Source of the DNA: JAIEPT01 sp038217425
Lineage (GTDB): Bacteria; Planctomycetota; Planctomycetia; Gemmatales; Gemmataceae
Assembly (NCBI GenBank): GCA_038217425.1
Contig: JBBQPM010000090.1
Span: 1-26,937 of the forward strand
Direction: 5' to 3'
DNA: 26,937 bases
Under the pieces are notes generated by a model, which worked only from the letters and a program-made list of their open reading frames with translations, searched no databases and had not been told where the DNA came from. The position numbers were made by a program, and so were the translations under genes. How positions within the stretch are numbered: the stretch's first letter is position 1; each line of letters begins with the position of its first letter. This document shows, one piece after another, positions 14,518 through 22,884 of the stretch.

Positions 14518-15969
14518 ATGATCTCCATCGATGACGGCTATGTCGATTCCGCGGCTCCCAATTCCGACGCAGCCAAGAATGGACGCGGCCTGGTTTTAAA
14601 AAACAAGTTTGCCAAGCTTCATATTTCGCCGGACGAATCGATCCTCTTCGGCGAATGCCAGGGGAGCGGCAAGGAACCCTACCGCTGCTCCAGCGATTTT
14701 CTACGTCCCGAGCAACCAACCCATCGCTGTAACTGCCCAAGCCGACAGTTCCCGTGCAAGCACTGCCTGGGATTAATGTACGCCTACGCGCAGAAAAAGA
14801 AATTCATCGCGGCCGACGTGCCGGAAGTGCTTCAGGCGAAAAGGGACAAGGTGGTTGCGCGCGTCGAAAAGAAGGTGGCTGAAGCGGACAAGCCGAAACA
14901 GATCAACAAGTCGGCGCTTGCCAAGAAGATCAACGCCCAGCTCGAAGGGATCGGTTTTCTGCAGAAGCTCACGCAGGACCTCGTTCGGCTCGGCATCGGC
15001 AACATGAACGCCAAACTTGCCAAGGACGTCGAAGAGCAGGCCAAACAACTCGGCAACAGCTACCTCCCCGGGGCTCAGGCGGCTTTGCATCAGTACACCA
15101 AGTTTTTCGCGGGCGAGGACGGTAAATTCACCGAGAAGACCTCCGCTCAGAAAGAAATGGTCTACAGCGAAGCCCTTGACCAGCTCGGCAGACTTCAGGT
15201 ACTCGCCAAGCAGGGCAAGGCGTATCTCCAGCGCCGGCTCGAAGATGCCGAACTCAAGCCGGAGACCGAAAGCAGCATCGCCGCCTGGCTCGGCCACGCT
15301 TGGCAGCTGCGAGAACTCAAGGACGCCGGCCTGGTCGAAAACAACGTTGAGCTCGTCCAGCTTGCCTTCAACTCGCACGACGACGTCGCCCGTCAGGAGT
15401 ACGTCGATACCGGCATCTGGATCTCGCTCGCTACGGGAAAGATTCGGCTCACGCAAAACTTTCGCCCGTACAAAGCCGCCAAGTTCATCAAGAGCGACGA
15501 CAGTTTCCTGCAAGTCGCCCAGGTCAAGGAATTGTGCGTCTATCCCGGCGACGTCAACCCGCGCATTCGCTGGGAGGGAATGCTGTCCCGCCCGCTCCAA
15601 CCTAATGATCTGGTGAAGATGCGCGGGTTCGGCCAGGGCGATTTTCAGGCGGTCGTCAAACACGTCAAGACGACGCTCAAGGGGCCGCTTGCTGACAAGC
15701 AGCCGATCTTCGCACTCAATTTCAAGCGACTCGGCCAAGTGGCTGACGCTTACGTGGTCGAGGATGCGAAAGGGGAACGCCTGGTGCTAACCGACGTCGG
15801 TATGTCGGAGGAGCCGCCGAGCTGTCATTTGCTGTCGCTGTTGCCGCCGTCGGCGTTCGAAGGTCAGACCCTGGTCGCGCGTTTTCGTCACGATCTCGAC
15901 ACACGCAAATTGCAGATTAAACCGCTCAGCATCGTCACGCCGACGTCGATTATTCGTCTGACGTTGTAA
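14518..15969 (+). CDS. SWIM zinc-finger protein (YehQ-like, 483 aa)
   Basis: A SWIM zinc finger lies near the N-terminus: Cys71-x-Cys73-x6-Cys80-x-His82 (CNCPSRQFPCKH). SWIM fingers bind DNA or proteins. A long helical region follows, Lys- and Ala-rich (about residues 100-290), then a mixed C-terminal region of about 190 residues. The family matches SWIM proteins encoded with MoxR ATPase, DUF5682 and VWA genes, including YehQ of the E. coli yehLMPQ cluster. It is the first gene of a five-gene rightward operon. The ATG has GGAGG six bases upstream and a candidate promoter at 14438-14466. In such modules the SWIM protein is assumed to recognise a target (nucleic acid or protein) for the ATPase-VWA pair; this is known only from gene neighbourhoods. 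It appears intact and cytoplasmic. Confidence 0.85.
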   Translation: MISIDDGYVDSAAPNSDAAKNGRGLVLKNKFAKLHISPDESILFGECQGSGKEPYRCSSDFLRPEQPTHRCNCPSRQFPCKHCLGLMYAYAQKKKFIAADVPEVLQAKRDKVVARVEKKVAEADKPKQINKSALAKKINAQLEGIGFLQKLTQDLVRLGIGNMNAKLAKDVEEQAKQLGNSYLPGAQAALHQYTKFFAGEDGKFTEKTSAQKEMVYSEALDQLGRLQVLAKQGKAYLQRRLEDAELKPETESSIAAWLGHAWQLRELKDAGLVENNVELVQLAFNSHDDVARQEYVDTGIWISLATGKIRLTQNFRPYKAAKFIKSDDSFLQVAQVKELCVYPGDVNPRIRWEGMLSRPLQPNDLVKMRGFGQGDFQAVVKHVKTTLKGPLADKQPIFALNFKRLGQVADAYVVEDAKGERLVLTDVGMSEEPPSCHLLSLLPPSAFEGQTLVARFRHDLDTRKLQIKPLSIVTPTSIIRLTL

Positions 15970-16020
15970 CTCGGCAGACCGCGCGTCTATTACGCTGATT
16001 CGCCTAAAGGAAGCTATCCC

Positions 16021-17841
16021 ATGAGCATCGCCGTCCTGACGCAGGTACACCAAGAAATCCGCCGCATCGCAATCGCCGGCAGCGTGGTGGCTCCGGGCGA
16101 TTTCCGACTCAAGAAGTATCTGGCTCCGCTCGAGCAGGCCGGGGCCAAGGCACCGATCTTCGCCAAGGTCGCCGAGGCGGTCAAGAGTGTGGTGGAGAGC
16201 AATGAGAGAACCTCCGCCGACGCCGTCCTCGAACTGACCGCGCTCGTCAACGCCATTCTCTACACGCAGGGCGAGACCGGCTTGGCGGGCGAATTCCAGA
16301 AAATCGAGACGACGAATCTCGGCACTCCCTCGACTCAGACCAGCGCACGCATGCTCAAGCCGCTGCTCGAGGCGCTGACAACGACCGGTTCAGGGCGAAT
16401 GGAGCTAATCCGCGAGGCTCACGAACGCGGATTGTTTCGCGATTTCCGGCTCGTCAAGCCCGCTCTCGCCGCCCTTGATGACGTCTACGGCGAAATCGGC
16501 GACTTCGTCGGCGAGAAAATCCTGCCTTTGTACGGTAAGGCGATCTTGCCCGAGTTGCGGGCCAAGTTCGATCTCAAGGGACGCGCAGGCCATCCGCGGC
16601 GATTGAAGCTAATGCATGTGCTAGACCCTGAGGCGACGCGCGAGGTCGTTAAGCAGGCCCTCGATGCGGGGTCGAAGGAAGTAAGGGTCGTCGCCGTCGA
16701 GTGTCTGGGGAGCCATCCCGACGACTTGGCCTACCTGTTAGAGCAATCGTCCGCTAAGGCGCAGGAAGTTCGTCAGGCGGCGTATTGGGCGCTGTCGGCG
16801 ATTCACGACGATGCCGCGGTCGCTGTTTTGCAAAAAGTTGCGACCGGAAAAGAACTCCGCCTCGCCGCTGCTGCGTTGCGTCGATGCAAACATCCGAACA
16901 TTCTCCAGTTCATCATCGCGGAAACCGAAAAGGAGGTCGGGGGCCTCGCCAAGATCAAGGACAAGAAAGTCGTCAGCACTCAGATCAGCCGGGCTCAAAC
17001 CTTAGTGACGTGTTTGTTCCGCCGCAAGGAGAAAGAGGCAGAGGATTTCTTTCTTCGCCTGTTCGCCCAGAGCGAGGAGATAGCCAAAATCAAGGGAGCC
17101 ACGTCGTCCGGAAGCGATCTGAATTCGCAGGTCGTTTCGATGCTCGCCAGCGGCACGCAGAAGATGCAGCAGACGCTCGTTGATTCGCACGGAGCGCTGT
17201 CGCCGGAAGATCTCGGCAGCTGCGTTCAGGCGGCGCGTCGCGGTCTGCCCGCGGCTCAGGTGTACGCGGTCTTCTCGCCCTACTTGACGGCCAAGGTGGA
17301 CGAGAAAAAGAAACATCGCGACCCTGCCTGGGCGAAACGCGAGGCGGTCTGCAATGCAATCGACGACGAGTATTACTACCCGCACTGGGGCGACGAGGAC
17401 GACGAGCCGGAGAGCGGTCGAGGCTACGAGCCGGAACGGTTGCCGACGCTCGACCCGCGCTGGCTCGATTTGGCAGTGGCGCTGCAGCGGTTCGATCTGT
17501 TAAGGTGCACGATTCGGCCGGGGCACGCCGACGCCAACGCGTTCCTTCAGAAAGCGTTCGACGAAAGCATTAAGAAGTCGAAGAATCTCTACGATTGCCA
17601 TGACGTCGTCAGTTGCATGTTCGCGGCCGCTCATCCGGGCGTTGTCGAAGCCGTCTTCGCGATGTTCGACAAGCATTTCAAGAAGCTCGACGACATGGGG
17701 TACTGGTTCAGCGATCTCATCACCAAACTCCCCAAGAGCGAGATCTCGCGCCTGGAAGCGATAGTGCCGAAGCTGTCCGAGAACGTCGCCAACCAGTTGC
17801 TCGAAAGTATCCATCAGCTCCGTGAGAGAAAGGACGCATAG
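16021..17841 (+). CDS. HEAT-repeat-like protein of the MoxR-VWA module (606 aa)
   Basis: The protein is almost wholly helical. Residues about 185-310 contain recognisable HEAT-like units (HVLDPEATREVVKQALDAG, then EVRVVAVECLGSHPDDLAYL, then EVRQAAYWALSAIHDDAAVA). Later comes an acidic Tyr-rich insertion (DDEYYYPHWGDEDDEPE, about residue 450) and a helical C-terminus. It starts 51 bases after the SWIM stop, with AAAGGAAG upstream of the ATG. HEAT solenoids usually serve as protein-binding scaffolds. E. coli yehLMPQ has no equivalent among its four genes, while some larger bacterial versions of the module add further helical proteins, so this may be a lineage-specific adaptor. No signal peptide or membrane helix is seen. 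Confidence 0.75.
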   Translation: MSIAVLTQVHQEIRRIAIAGSVVAPGDFRLKKYLAPLEQAGAKAPIFAKVAEAVKSVVESNERTSADAVLELTALVNAILYTQGETGLAGEFQKIETTNLGTPSTQTSARMLKPLLEALTTTGSGRMELIREAHERGLFRDFRLVKPALAALDDVYGEIGDFVGEKILPLYGKAILPELRAKFDLKGRAGHPRRLKLMHVLDPEATREVVKQALDAGSKEVRVVAVECLGSHPDDLAYLLEQSSAKAQEVRQAAYWALSAIHDDAAVAVLQKVATGKELRLAAAALRRCKHPNILQFIIAETEKEVGGLAKIKDKKVVSTQISRAQTLVTCLFRRKEKEAEDFFLRLFAQSEEIAKIKGATSSGSDLNSQVVSMLASGTQKMQQTLVDSHGALSPEDLGSCVQAARRGLPAAQVYAVFSPYLTAKVDEKKKHRDPAWAKREAVCNAIDDEYYYPHWGDEDDEPESGRGYEPERLPTLDPRWLDLAVALQRFDLLRCTIRPGHADANAFLQKAFDESIKKSKNLYDCHDVVSCMFAAAHPGVVEAVFAMFDKHFKKLDDMGYWFSDLITKLPKSEISRLEAIVPKLSENVANQLLESIHQLRERKDA

Positions 17842-17846
17842 CTGTC

Positions 17847-17898
17847 GCCGCTTGCGGCTTTAGCGTGGTGTCGCAGATCGCGCCAAGCCGCAAGCGGC
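17847..17898. repeat. Perfect 14-bp inverted repeat between two operon genes
   Basis: GCCGCTTGCGGCTT (17847-17860) and AAGCCGCAAGCGGC (17885-17898) are exact inverse complements with a 24-base loop. The pair fills the 104-base gap between the HEAT and MoxR genes, right after the HEAT stop at 17841. A dispersed REP-like element or a stem that stabilises or partly terminates the transcript would fit. There is no T-run. Confidence 0.75.
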
Positions 17899-17945
17899 AA
17901 ACCCGGGAAGTTCAACCGCCGCCACAACCTTTGAGGTCGATCTCC

Positions 17946-19088
17946 ATGGCCAAGAAAAAATCCGAAGGCGAGTCGCCCGCTGACGGTTCCGCCCATTCCC
18001 CATCAGTCGGCGGCATGCTTCGCGCGCCTGCCGAGGTGCTTTACGCTGATGAAATCGAGCATCTTGTCAAGGAGGACAAACATCATCGACCCGCGGGCTG
18101 GAAGATGTCGCCGCGCGCGGTGTTGACTTACATTTGCGGCGGCAAAGCCGGGACGCGTGAGATCACGCCCAAGTACATCGGCCATCAACGGCTGGTCGAA
18201 ATCGCCATCTCCACGCTCGTCACCGACCGCGCCCTTTTGCTGCTCGGTGAGCCAGGGACGGCGAAATCCTGGCTGTCCGAGCACCTCGCCGCCGCGATCA
18301 ACGGCGACTCCACCAAGGTAGTTCAAGGAACGGCCGGCACCACGGAGGAACATATCCGCTACACCTGGAACTACGCGATGCTCATCGCACGCGGTCCCAG
18401 CAACGACGCCCTCATCAAGAGTCCGATCTTCCGGGCGATGGAGTCGGGGTCTCTCGCGAGATTCGAGGAAATCACGCGCTGCGCCGCCGAGGTGCAGGAC
18501 GCGCTCATCTCGCTGCTGTCCGAGAAACGCATCTCGGTGCCGGAACTGACTACCGAAGTCCCCGCGGCCAAGGGATTCTCCCTCATCGCCACCGCCAACA
18601 CCCGCGACCGCGGCGTCAACGATATGTCCGCGGCACTCAAACGGCGTTTCAACATGATCGTGCTGCCGACCCCGTCGACTCTCGAAACGGAAATCGAGAT
18701 CGTCCGTAAACGCGTGCGCGAACTCTCGGCCAACCTCGAACTCCGCGCCGCCGTCCCTACCGACGACGCCATCGAACAAGTCGTCACCATTTTCCGCGAA
18801 CTGCGCGCCGGACAAACCCTCGACGGCAAGAACAAACTCAAGGTCCCCTCCGGCGTTCTCTCGACGGCCGAGGCGATCTCAGTTCTCGCCAACGGGATGG
18901 CGCTCGCGGGCAACTTCGGTACCGGCGAAGTCGGCGCCCACGATCTCGCCGCGGGATTGCAAGGCGCCGTCGTCAAGGACGAGGAGAAGGACAAGATTGT
19001 CTGGCAGGAGTATCTCTCCAACATCCTCAAGAAACGCGGCGCCGAATGGCGGCCTCTCTTCACCGCCTGCTCGGAGCACAACTCGTGA
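17946..19088 (+). CDS. MoxR-type AAA+ ATPase (YehL-like, 380 aa)
   Basis: AAA+ ATPase of the MoxR group, thought to remodel or activate partner proteins together with a VWA protein. Walker A is GEPGTAKS (residues 101-108). The Walker B position reads ARFEEIT (Glu174-Glu175) where most MoxR proteins have Asp-Glu. Sensor 1 is IATANTRDRG (about 214-223), and an arginine-finger-like SAALKRRFN follows at about 227-235. The C-terminal third is the usual helical lid. I prefer ATG 17946 (MAKKKSEG, GAGG about 9 bases upstream) over an in-frame start at 17865, because the extra 27 residues fall inside the inverted-repeat region and look non-coding. Its TGA overlaps the GTG of the next gene. The closest named relative by context is YehL of E. 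coli. Confidence 0.9.
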   Translation: MAKKKSEGESPADGSAHSPSVGGMLRAPAEVLYADEIEHLVKEDKHHRPAGWKMSPRAVLTYICGGKAGTREITPKYIGHQRLVEIAISTLVTDRALLLLGEPGTAKSWLSEHLAAAINGDSTKVVQGTAGTTEEHIRYTWNYAMLIARGPSNDALIKSPIFRAMESGSLARFEEITRCAAEVQDALISLLSEKRISVPELTTEVPAAKGFSLIATANTRDRGVNDMSAALKRRFNMIVLPTPSTLETEIEIVRKRVRELSANLELRAAVPTDDAIEQVVTIFRELRAGQTLDGKNKLKVPSGVLSTAEAISVLANGMALAGNFGTGEVGAHDLAAGLQGAVVKDEEKDKIVWQEYLSNILKKRGAEWRPLFTACSEHNS

Positions 19089-21427
19089 ACCGGTGGAACA
19101 TCCCCGTTTTCGGCGTTCGCCATCTCTCCCCTTCGGGAGCTTGGCATTTACGCCGATACCTCGATCGCATACGCCCCAAGGTCGTACTCATCGAAGGACT
19201 TGCCGATGCGGAGGACATGATCCCGCACATCGTCAAGAAGACCACCAAGCCCCCCATCGCGATCCTGGCTTATACCGATTCCGCGCCGGTCCGCACGCTC
19301 GTTTATCCCCTGGCGCGGTATAGTCCTGAATTTCAAGCCATGCTCTGGGCTCGGGAGAATGACGCTCGAGTCGAACTCATCGATCTCCCCTCCGATATTT
19401 TCCTCGGGCTGCAAGATCTGGAAATCGAGCGTTACGAACGCCTCGCCGAGAAGGCCAAGGAAAAGGACGAAACCGAAGAAGAGCCTCAAGGCAACTTGCC
19501 GCCCCAGTCGCTGAGCATTCCGGAGCGAACGGCATCGATCTACGAACAGATTGCGGAACGAGCGGGGGAACCCGACTACGACACGTATTGGGAGCGTCGC
19601 TTCGAGCACAATCTGGCCGACGACAGTTATCGGCGGGCGTCGTTCGAGTTCGGGAAGGCACTGCGCGAGCGCGAAGATCCGCCGATCTGGCGTGCCGAGA
19701 ACCTCGTCCGTGAGGCGTTCATGCGGCGCCGAATCGAGGAAGTCCTCGACGGCGGCGTCAAGCCGGAACAGATCGTCGCCGTCGTCGGCGCCTTTCACGC
19801 TCCCGTCTTGACCGGTGAATTTCCGGCCATGATTGACCCGGAGCTCGCTTCGCTTCGGCGTCGACCCAGCAAGCTCACCTTGATGCCTTATTCTTACTTT
19901 AAACTGTCTACCCAGTCCGGCTACGGCGCGGGCAATCATGCTCCCTCGTACTTCGAACTCCTCTGGGACATGCTGCAATCCGAAGGGCTGCAAGATCTGC
20001 CGATGCAGTATCTCTCCATGGTCGCCCGCCATCTCCGCGAGTCCGGCACCCATCGATCCACGGCCGAGGTGATCGAAGGCGTTCGCCTGGCACGCACGCT
20101 GTCGGCCCTTCACGAGGGATTGGCTCCCACGCTGCGCGATCTGCGCGACGCGGCGGTGACGCTCATCGGGCATGGCGATCTGTCGACGATCAGCGACGCC
20201 TTGTCGCGCGTCGATGTCGGCACGGCAATCGGCGAGCTCCCTCGAGGCGTGAGCCGAACTTCGATCCAGTTCGACTTCGACCGCGAGATGGATCGCCTCA
20301 AACTCGAGAAGTTCAAGACGACGGTCAAACAAGAGTTGGTCCTCGACCTGCGCGAGGACCGGCGGGCCAAAACGACCGAGTCGGCATTTCTCGATCTGAA
20401 CCGCTCGTCGTTCTTTCACCGATTACGGGTGCTCGAGATCGGCTTCGCCAAGCCGGTCGCCAGCGGTCAACAATCGACCAACTGGGCAGAAAAATGGCAT
20501 CTGCAGTGGAGCCCCGAAAACGAGATCTCGCTGGTCGAGGCGGTGCTTCTCGGCGAGACCGTCGAGCTGGCGGCGAGTTTCAAGTTCAAGGCGAACCTGG
20601 ACTCGTGCCAGAGCATCGCCCTAGCCGCGGACATGGTGGTCGACGCCTGCCAGTGCGGCCTTGGCAAATCGATGGATATGGCCCGCAAACGGCTGCAAGA
20701 GCTGGCGGCGGTCAGCTCCGAACTCAAGGCGATCGCTCATGCTGCCTTTCAGCTAAGCCAAGTGGTCAGGTACGGCGACGTCCGCAAGTTCGATCCGACC
20801 CCGCTGCTACCGCTCATGGAGGAATTGTTCGTGCAGGGAGCCCTCGTCTTGCACCCTGCCGCCAATTGCGACAACGCCGGGGCGCAGGACCTGGTTAATT
20901 CGATCGAAGAACTCAACCGGGTCGGTTTGGAGCATCACGACCGCATCGATGGAGAGCTTTGGACCGAGCGTCTCAAGCGACTCGCCGACGCCGACGACCG
21001 CAATCCGCTTCTGTCGGGGTACGCCTGTGCCACTCTGCTGGAGCGCGGCCTGATTCCGAACGAAGACTTGGCCCGCGAAGTCTCGAGAAGACTTTCGCCC
21101 GGCATTCCCGCCGACCTGGGTGCCGGATGGTTTGAGGGGCTCGCCAAACGCAACCGCTATTCGCTGCTCGCTCGCCAACCGCTCTGGGAGGAACTGGGAG
21201 CCTACATCCATTCGCTCGATCCGGACCAATTCAAGCGGGCTTTGGTTTTCTTGCGGCGGGCGTTCGGCGGCTTCAGTCCGCAAGAGAAACGCCACATCTG
21301 CGAGAACCTGGCTGAATACTGGGGCGTTCATGGCGAAGCCGCCTCCGAGGCGATTGAACAGCCACTGACCGAGAAGGAAGAGCAAACGCTCAGCGACCTC
21401 AACGAGTTCAACTTCAACGATCTGTAA
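19085..21427 (+). CDS. DUF5682 family protein (YehM-like, 780 aa)
   Basis: The N-terminus has the DUF5682 signature: FGVRHLSPSGAWHLRRYL (Gly10-x-x-His13), then VVLIEGLADA (Glu37). Around residues 210-240 there is REAFMRRRIEEVL leading into VAVVGAFHAP (Gly235-x-x-His238). Two GxxH motifs, a glutamate after the first and an R..FM.. helix before the second recall the TraB/Tiki/EreA-like hydrolase fold; I infer a possible metal-dependent catalytic site. The rest (about 300-780) is helical and without known motifs; the end is acidic. I chose GTG 19085, which overlaps the MoxR stop (GTGA); an in-frame ATG at 19046 lies within the MoxR gene. Genes of this family accompany MoxR, VWA and SWIM genes in many bacteria, for example E. 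coli yehM. Biochemical function is unknown. Confidence 0.85.
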   Translation: MNRWNIPVFGVRHLSPSGAWHLRRYLDRIRPKVVLIEGLADAEDMIPHIVKKTTKPPIAILAYTDSAPVRTLVYPLARYSPEFQAMLWARENDARVELIDLPSDIFLGLQDLEIERYERLAEKAKEKDETEEEPQGNLPPQSLSIPERTASIYEQIAERAGEPDYDTYWERRFEHNLADDSYRRASFEFGKALREREDPPIWRAENLVREAFMRRRIEEVLDGGVKPEQIVAVVGAFHAPVLTGEFPAMIDPELASLRRRPSKLTLMPYSYFKLSTQSGYGAGNHAPSYFELLWDMLQSEGLQDLPMQYLSMVARHLRESGTHRSTAEVIEGVRLARTLSALHEGLAPTLRDLRDAAVTLIGHGDLSTISDALSRVDVGTAIGELPRGVSRTSIQFDFDREMDRLKLEKFKTTVKQELVLDLREDRRAKTTESAFLDLNRSSFFHRLRVLEIGFAKPVASGQQSTNWAEKWHLQWSPENEISLVEAVLLGETVELAASFKFKANLDSCQSIALAADMVVDACQCGLGKSMDMARKRLQELAAVSSELKAIAHAAFQLSQVVRYGDVRKFDPTPLLPLMEELFVQGALVLHPAANCDNAGAQDLVNSIEELNRVGLEHHDRIDGELWTERLKRLADADDRNPLLSGYACATLLERGLIPNEDLAREVSRRLSPGIPADLGAGWFEGLAKRNRYSLLARQPLWEELGAYIHSLDPDQFKRALVFLRRAFGGFSPQEKRHICENLAEYWGVHGEAASEAIEQPLTEKEEQTLSDLNEFNFNDL

Positions 21428-21441
21428 CGGCGGGTGACGAC

Positions 21442-22653
21442 ATGGCTACCTCCCCCAACTTCGACGACGAGCAACTCCGTCGCTGGCGCCTGGTGCTTGG
21501 CAAGGATTCGCAAGGATCGCTCGAGAACTGTTCGCCGAGCGGATGTTCCCTCTCCGAAACCGACTCGGAGATGGACGACGCCCTCGCCGCGATCTACGAC
21601 GAGACCGGCGAGGATGGCCAACCCCGCCAGCGTCAGGCCGGGCTGGGCGGTTCTTCGCCTCGGCTGGCCAAATGGCTGGGAGACATCCGCACCTACTTCA
21701 AGGACGACGTCGTCACCGTCATTCAGCAGGACGCCATCGAACGCCGAGGCCTCAAGCAACTTCTCTTTGAGCCGGAAATGCTCCGCAACGTCCAGCCGAA
21801 CATCCAACTCGTCGGCACGCTGATGTCTCTCAGCGGCAAGATTCCAGAACGGACGAAAGAGACCGCGCGCATGGTGGTCAGCGCGGTGGTCGATGAGATC
21901 AAGAAGCGGCTCGAGCAACGCATTCGCCAGGCCGTGATGGGAGCGATCAACCGCAAGGAGCATTCGCCGCTCCCTAATGCCAGCGCCATCGACTGGAAGT
22001 GGACGATCGGTCGAAACCTCAAAAATTTCAACACCGACCTGCAAACGATCATTCCCGAACGCGTCTACTTCTACTCCCGTGCCCAGCGGTCCAATACCTG
22101 GACGGTGATCGTGGACATGGACCAGAGCGGTTCGATGGCGGATTCGGTGGTGTACGGCGCCGTTACCGGATCGATCTTCGCGAGCCTGCCCGCGCTGGAT
22201 ACGCATGTGGTCGCGTTCGACTCGGAGGTGGTCGATCTCACCGAGAAGTGCGGCAACGATCCCGTCAGTATGCTGTTCGGCGTTCAACTCGGCGGCGGTA
22301 CCGACATCAACAAATCGGTCGGCTACTGCGAACAGTTCATCAAGGAGCCGAAGAAGACCTTATTTATCCTGATCACCGATCTTTTCGAGGGGGGCAACCA
22401 GGCGCAACTCGTTCGGCGAATGGGGGACATGGTCGCCTCCGGAGTCCGCGCGATCTGTCTGTTGGCACTCTCCGACAGCGGCATTCCCTCTTATGACGAA
22501 CACTTGGCAAGGAAGTTGTCGGCTCTGGGCGTACCGTGTTTCGGCTGCACGCCCACTCATTTGCCGGAACTATTGGAGGGAGCGCTTCGAGGGGCCGACT
22601 TGAAGTCACTGGCTGCGAAAATCAGCGCGAGTATCCCAAAGGCGGCGAAATGA
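21442..22653 (+). CDS. VWA domain protein (YehP/CoxE-like, 403 aa)
   Basis: The C-terminal half is a VWA domain with an intact metal-binding MIDAS: Asp227-x-Ser229-x-Ser231 (DMDQSGSM), Thr287 in GGGTDIN and Asp313 in LITDLFEGG. The N-terminal 200 residues are helical and charged, including a segment that may contact the ATPase (DDVVTVIQQDAIERRGLKQLL). It is the last gene of the module, 14 bases after the DUF5682 stop. MoxR ATPases and VWA proteins act as pairs in which the ATPase drives metal-dependent binding of a client. The domain order and neighbourhood match E. coli YehP. It differs from the TerY-like VWA of the opposite operon in length and in having an extra N-terminal region. No signal peptide or membrane helix is seen. 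Confidence 0.9.
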   Translation: MATSPNFDDEQLRRWRLVLGKDSQGSLENCSPSGCSLSETDSEMDDALAAIYDETGEDGQPRQRQAGLGGSSPRLAKWLGDIRTYFKDDVVTVIQQDAIERRGLKQLLFEPEMLRNVQPNIQLVGTLMSLSGKIPERTKETARMVVSAVVDEIKKRLEQRIRQAVMGAINRKEHSPLPNASAIDWKWTIGRNLKNFNTDLQTIIPERVYFYSRAQRSNTWTVIVDMDQSGSMADSVVYGAVTGSIFASLPALDTHVVAFDSEVVDLTEKCGNDPVSMLFGVQLGGGTDINKSVGYCEQFIKEPKKTLFILITDLFEGGNQAQLVRRMGDMVASGVRAICLLALSDSGIPSYDEHLARKLSALGVPCFGCTPTHLPELLEGALRGADLKSLAAKISASIPKAAK

Positions 22654-22656
22654 CGG

Positions 22657-22857
22657 CTATCGGCGCTGGAGGTAGAACGAGAACCGCTGGGCCACCCAGC
22701 CGCCGATCGGCACGCCGCCGCGTTTGCGGGGGATGACTCCCCCGCAGGACTGCGCCTTCGCCTGAAGCGCCGCGAACTGGCCGCCGTCCAGGGTGCTTGT
22801 CACGTCCAGTAGGCCGGAGGTTCTGCCCTGGTTGACCAGGTTTATATAACTGTCCCG
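22657..22857 (-). pseudogene. C-terminal relic of an unidentified gene
   Basis: A leftward frame ending in TAG at 22657 gives a protein-like stretch of about 64 residues: INLVNQGRTSGLLDVTSTL, then DGGQFAALQAKAQSCGG and GGWVAQRFSFYLQRR. I do not recognise it. Its upstream part runs into the malQ start without a good initiation site, so it looks like a 3' fragment left between the VWA gene and malQ. Chance coding remains possible. Confidence 0.3.
22725..22746. terminator. Hairpin after the SWIM-VWA operon
   Basis: TGCGGGGGA (22725-22733) and TCCCCCGCA (22738-22746) form a perfect 9-bp GC-rich stem with a TGAC loop, 72 bases after the VWA stop. There is no T-run, so it may be a factor-assisted or weak terminator. 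It also falls inside the leftward fragment 22657-22857. Confidence 0.4.
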
Positions 22858-22884
22858 ATGCAGTTTCCCCGCCCGAGAATCCGA

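Noticed and set aside
19148..20419. A 423-codon open frame on the minus strand
   Set aside because: Antisense to the DUF5682 gene, whose family signature is unmistakable.
22827..22840. Palindrome CCTGGTTGACCAGG near a TATATAA box before malQ
   Set aside because: The TTGACC and TATATA elements are only 5 bases apart, too close for a promoter, and the palindrome lies in the protein-like leftward fragment, so I do not call it an operator.
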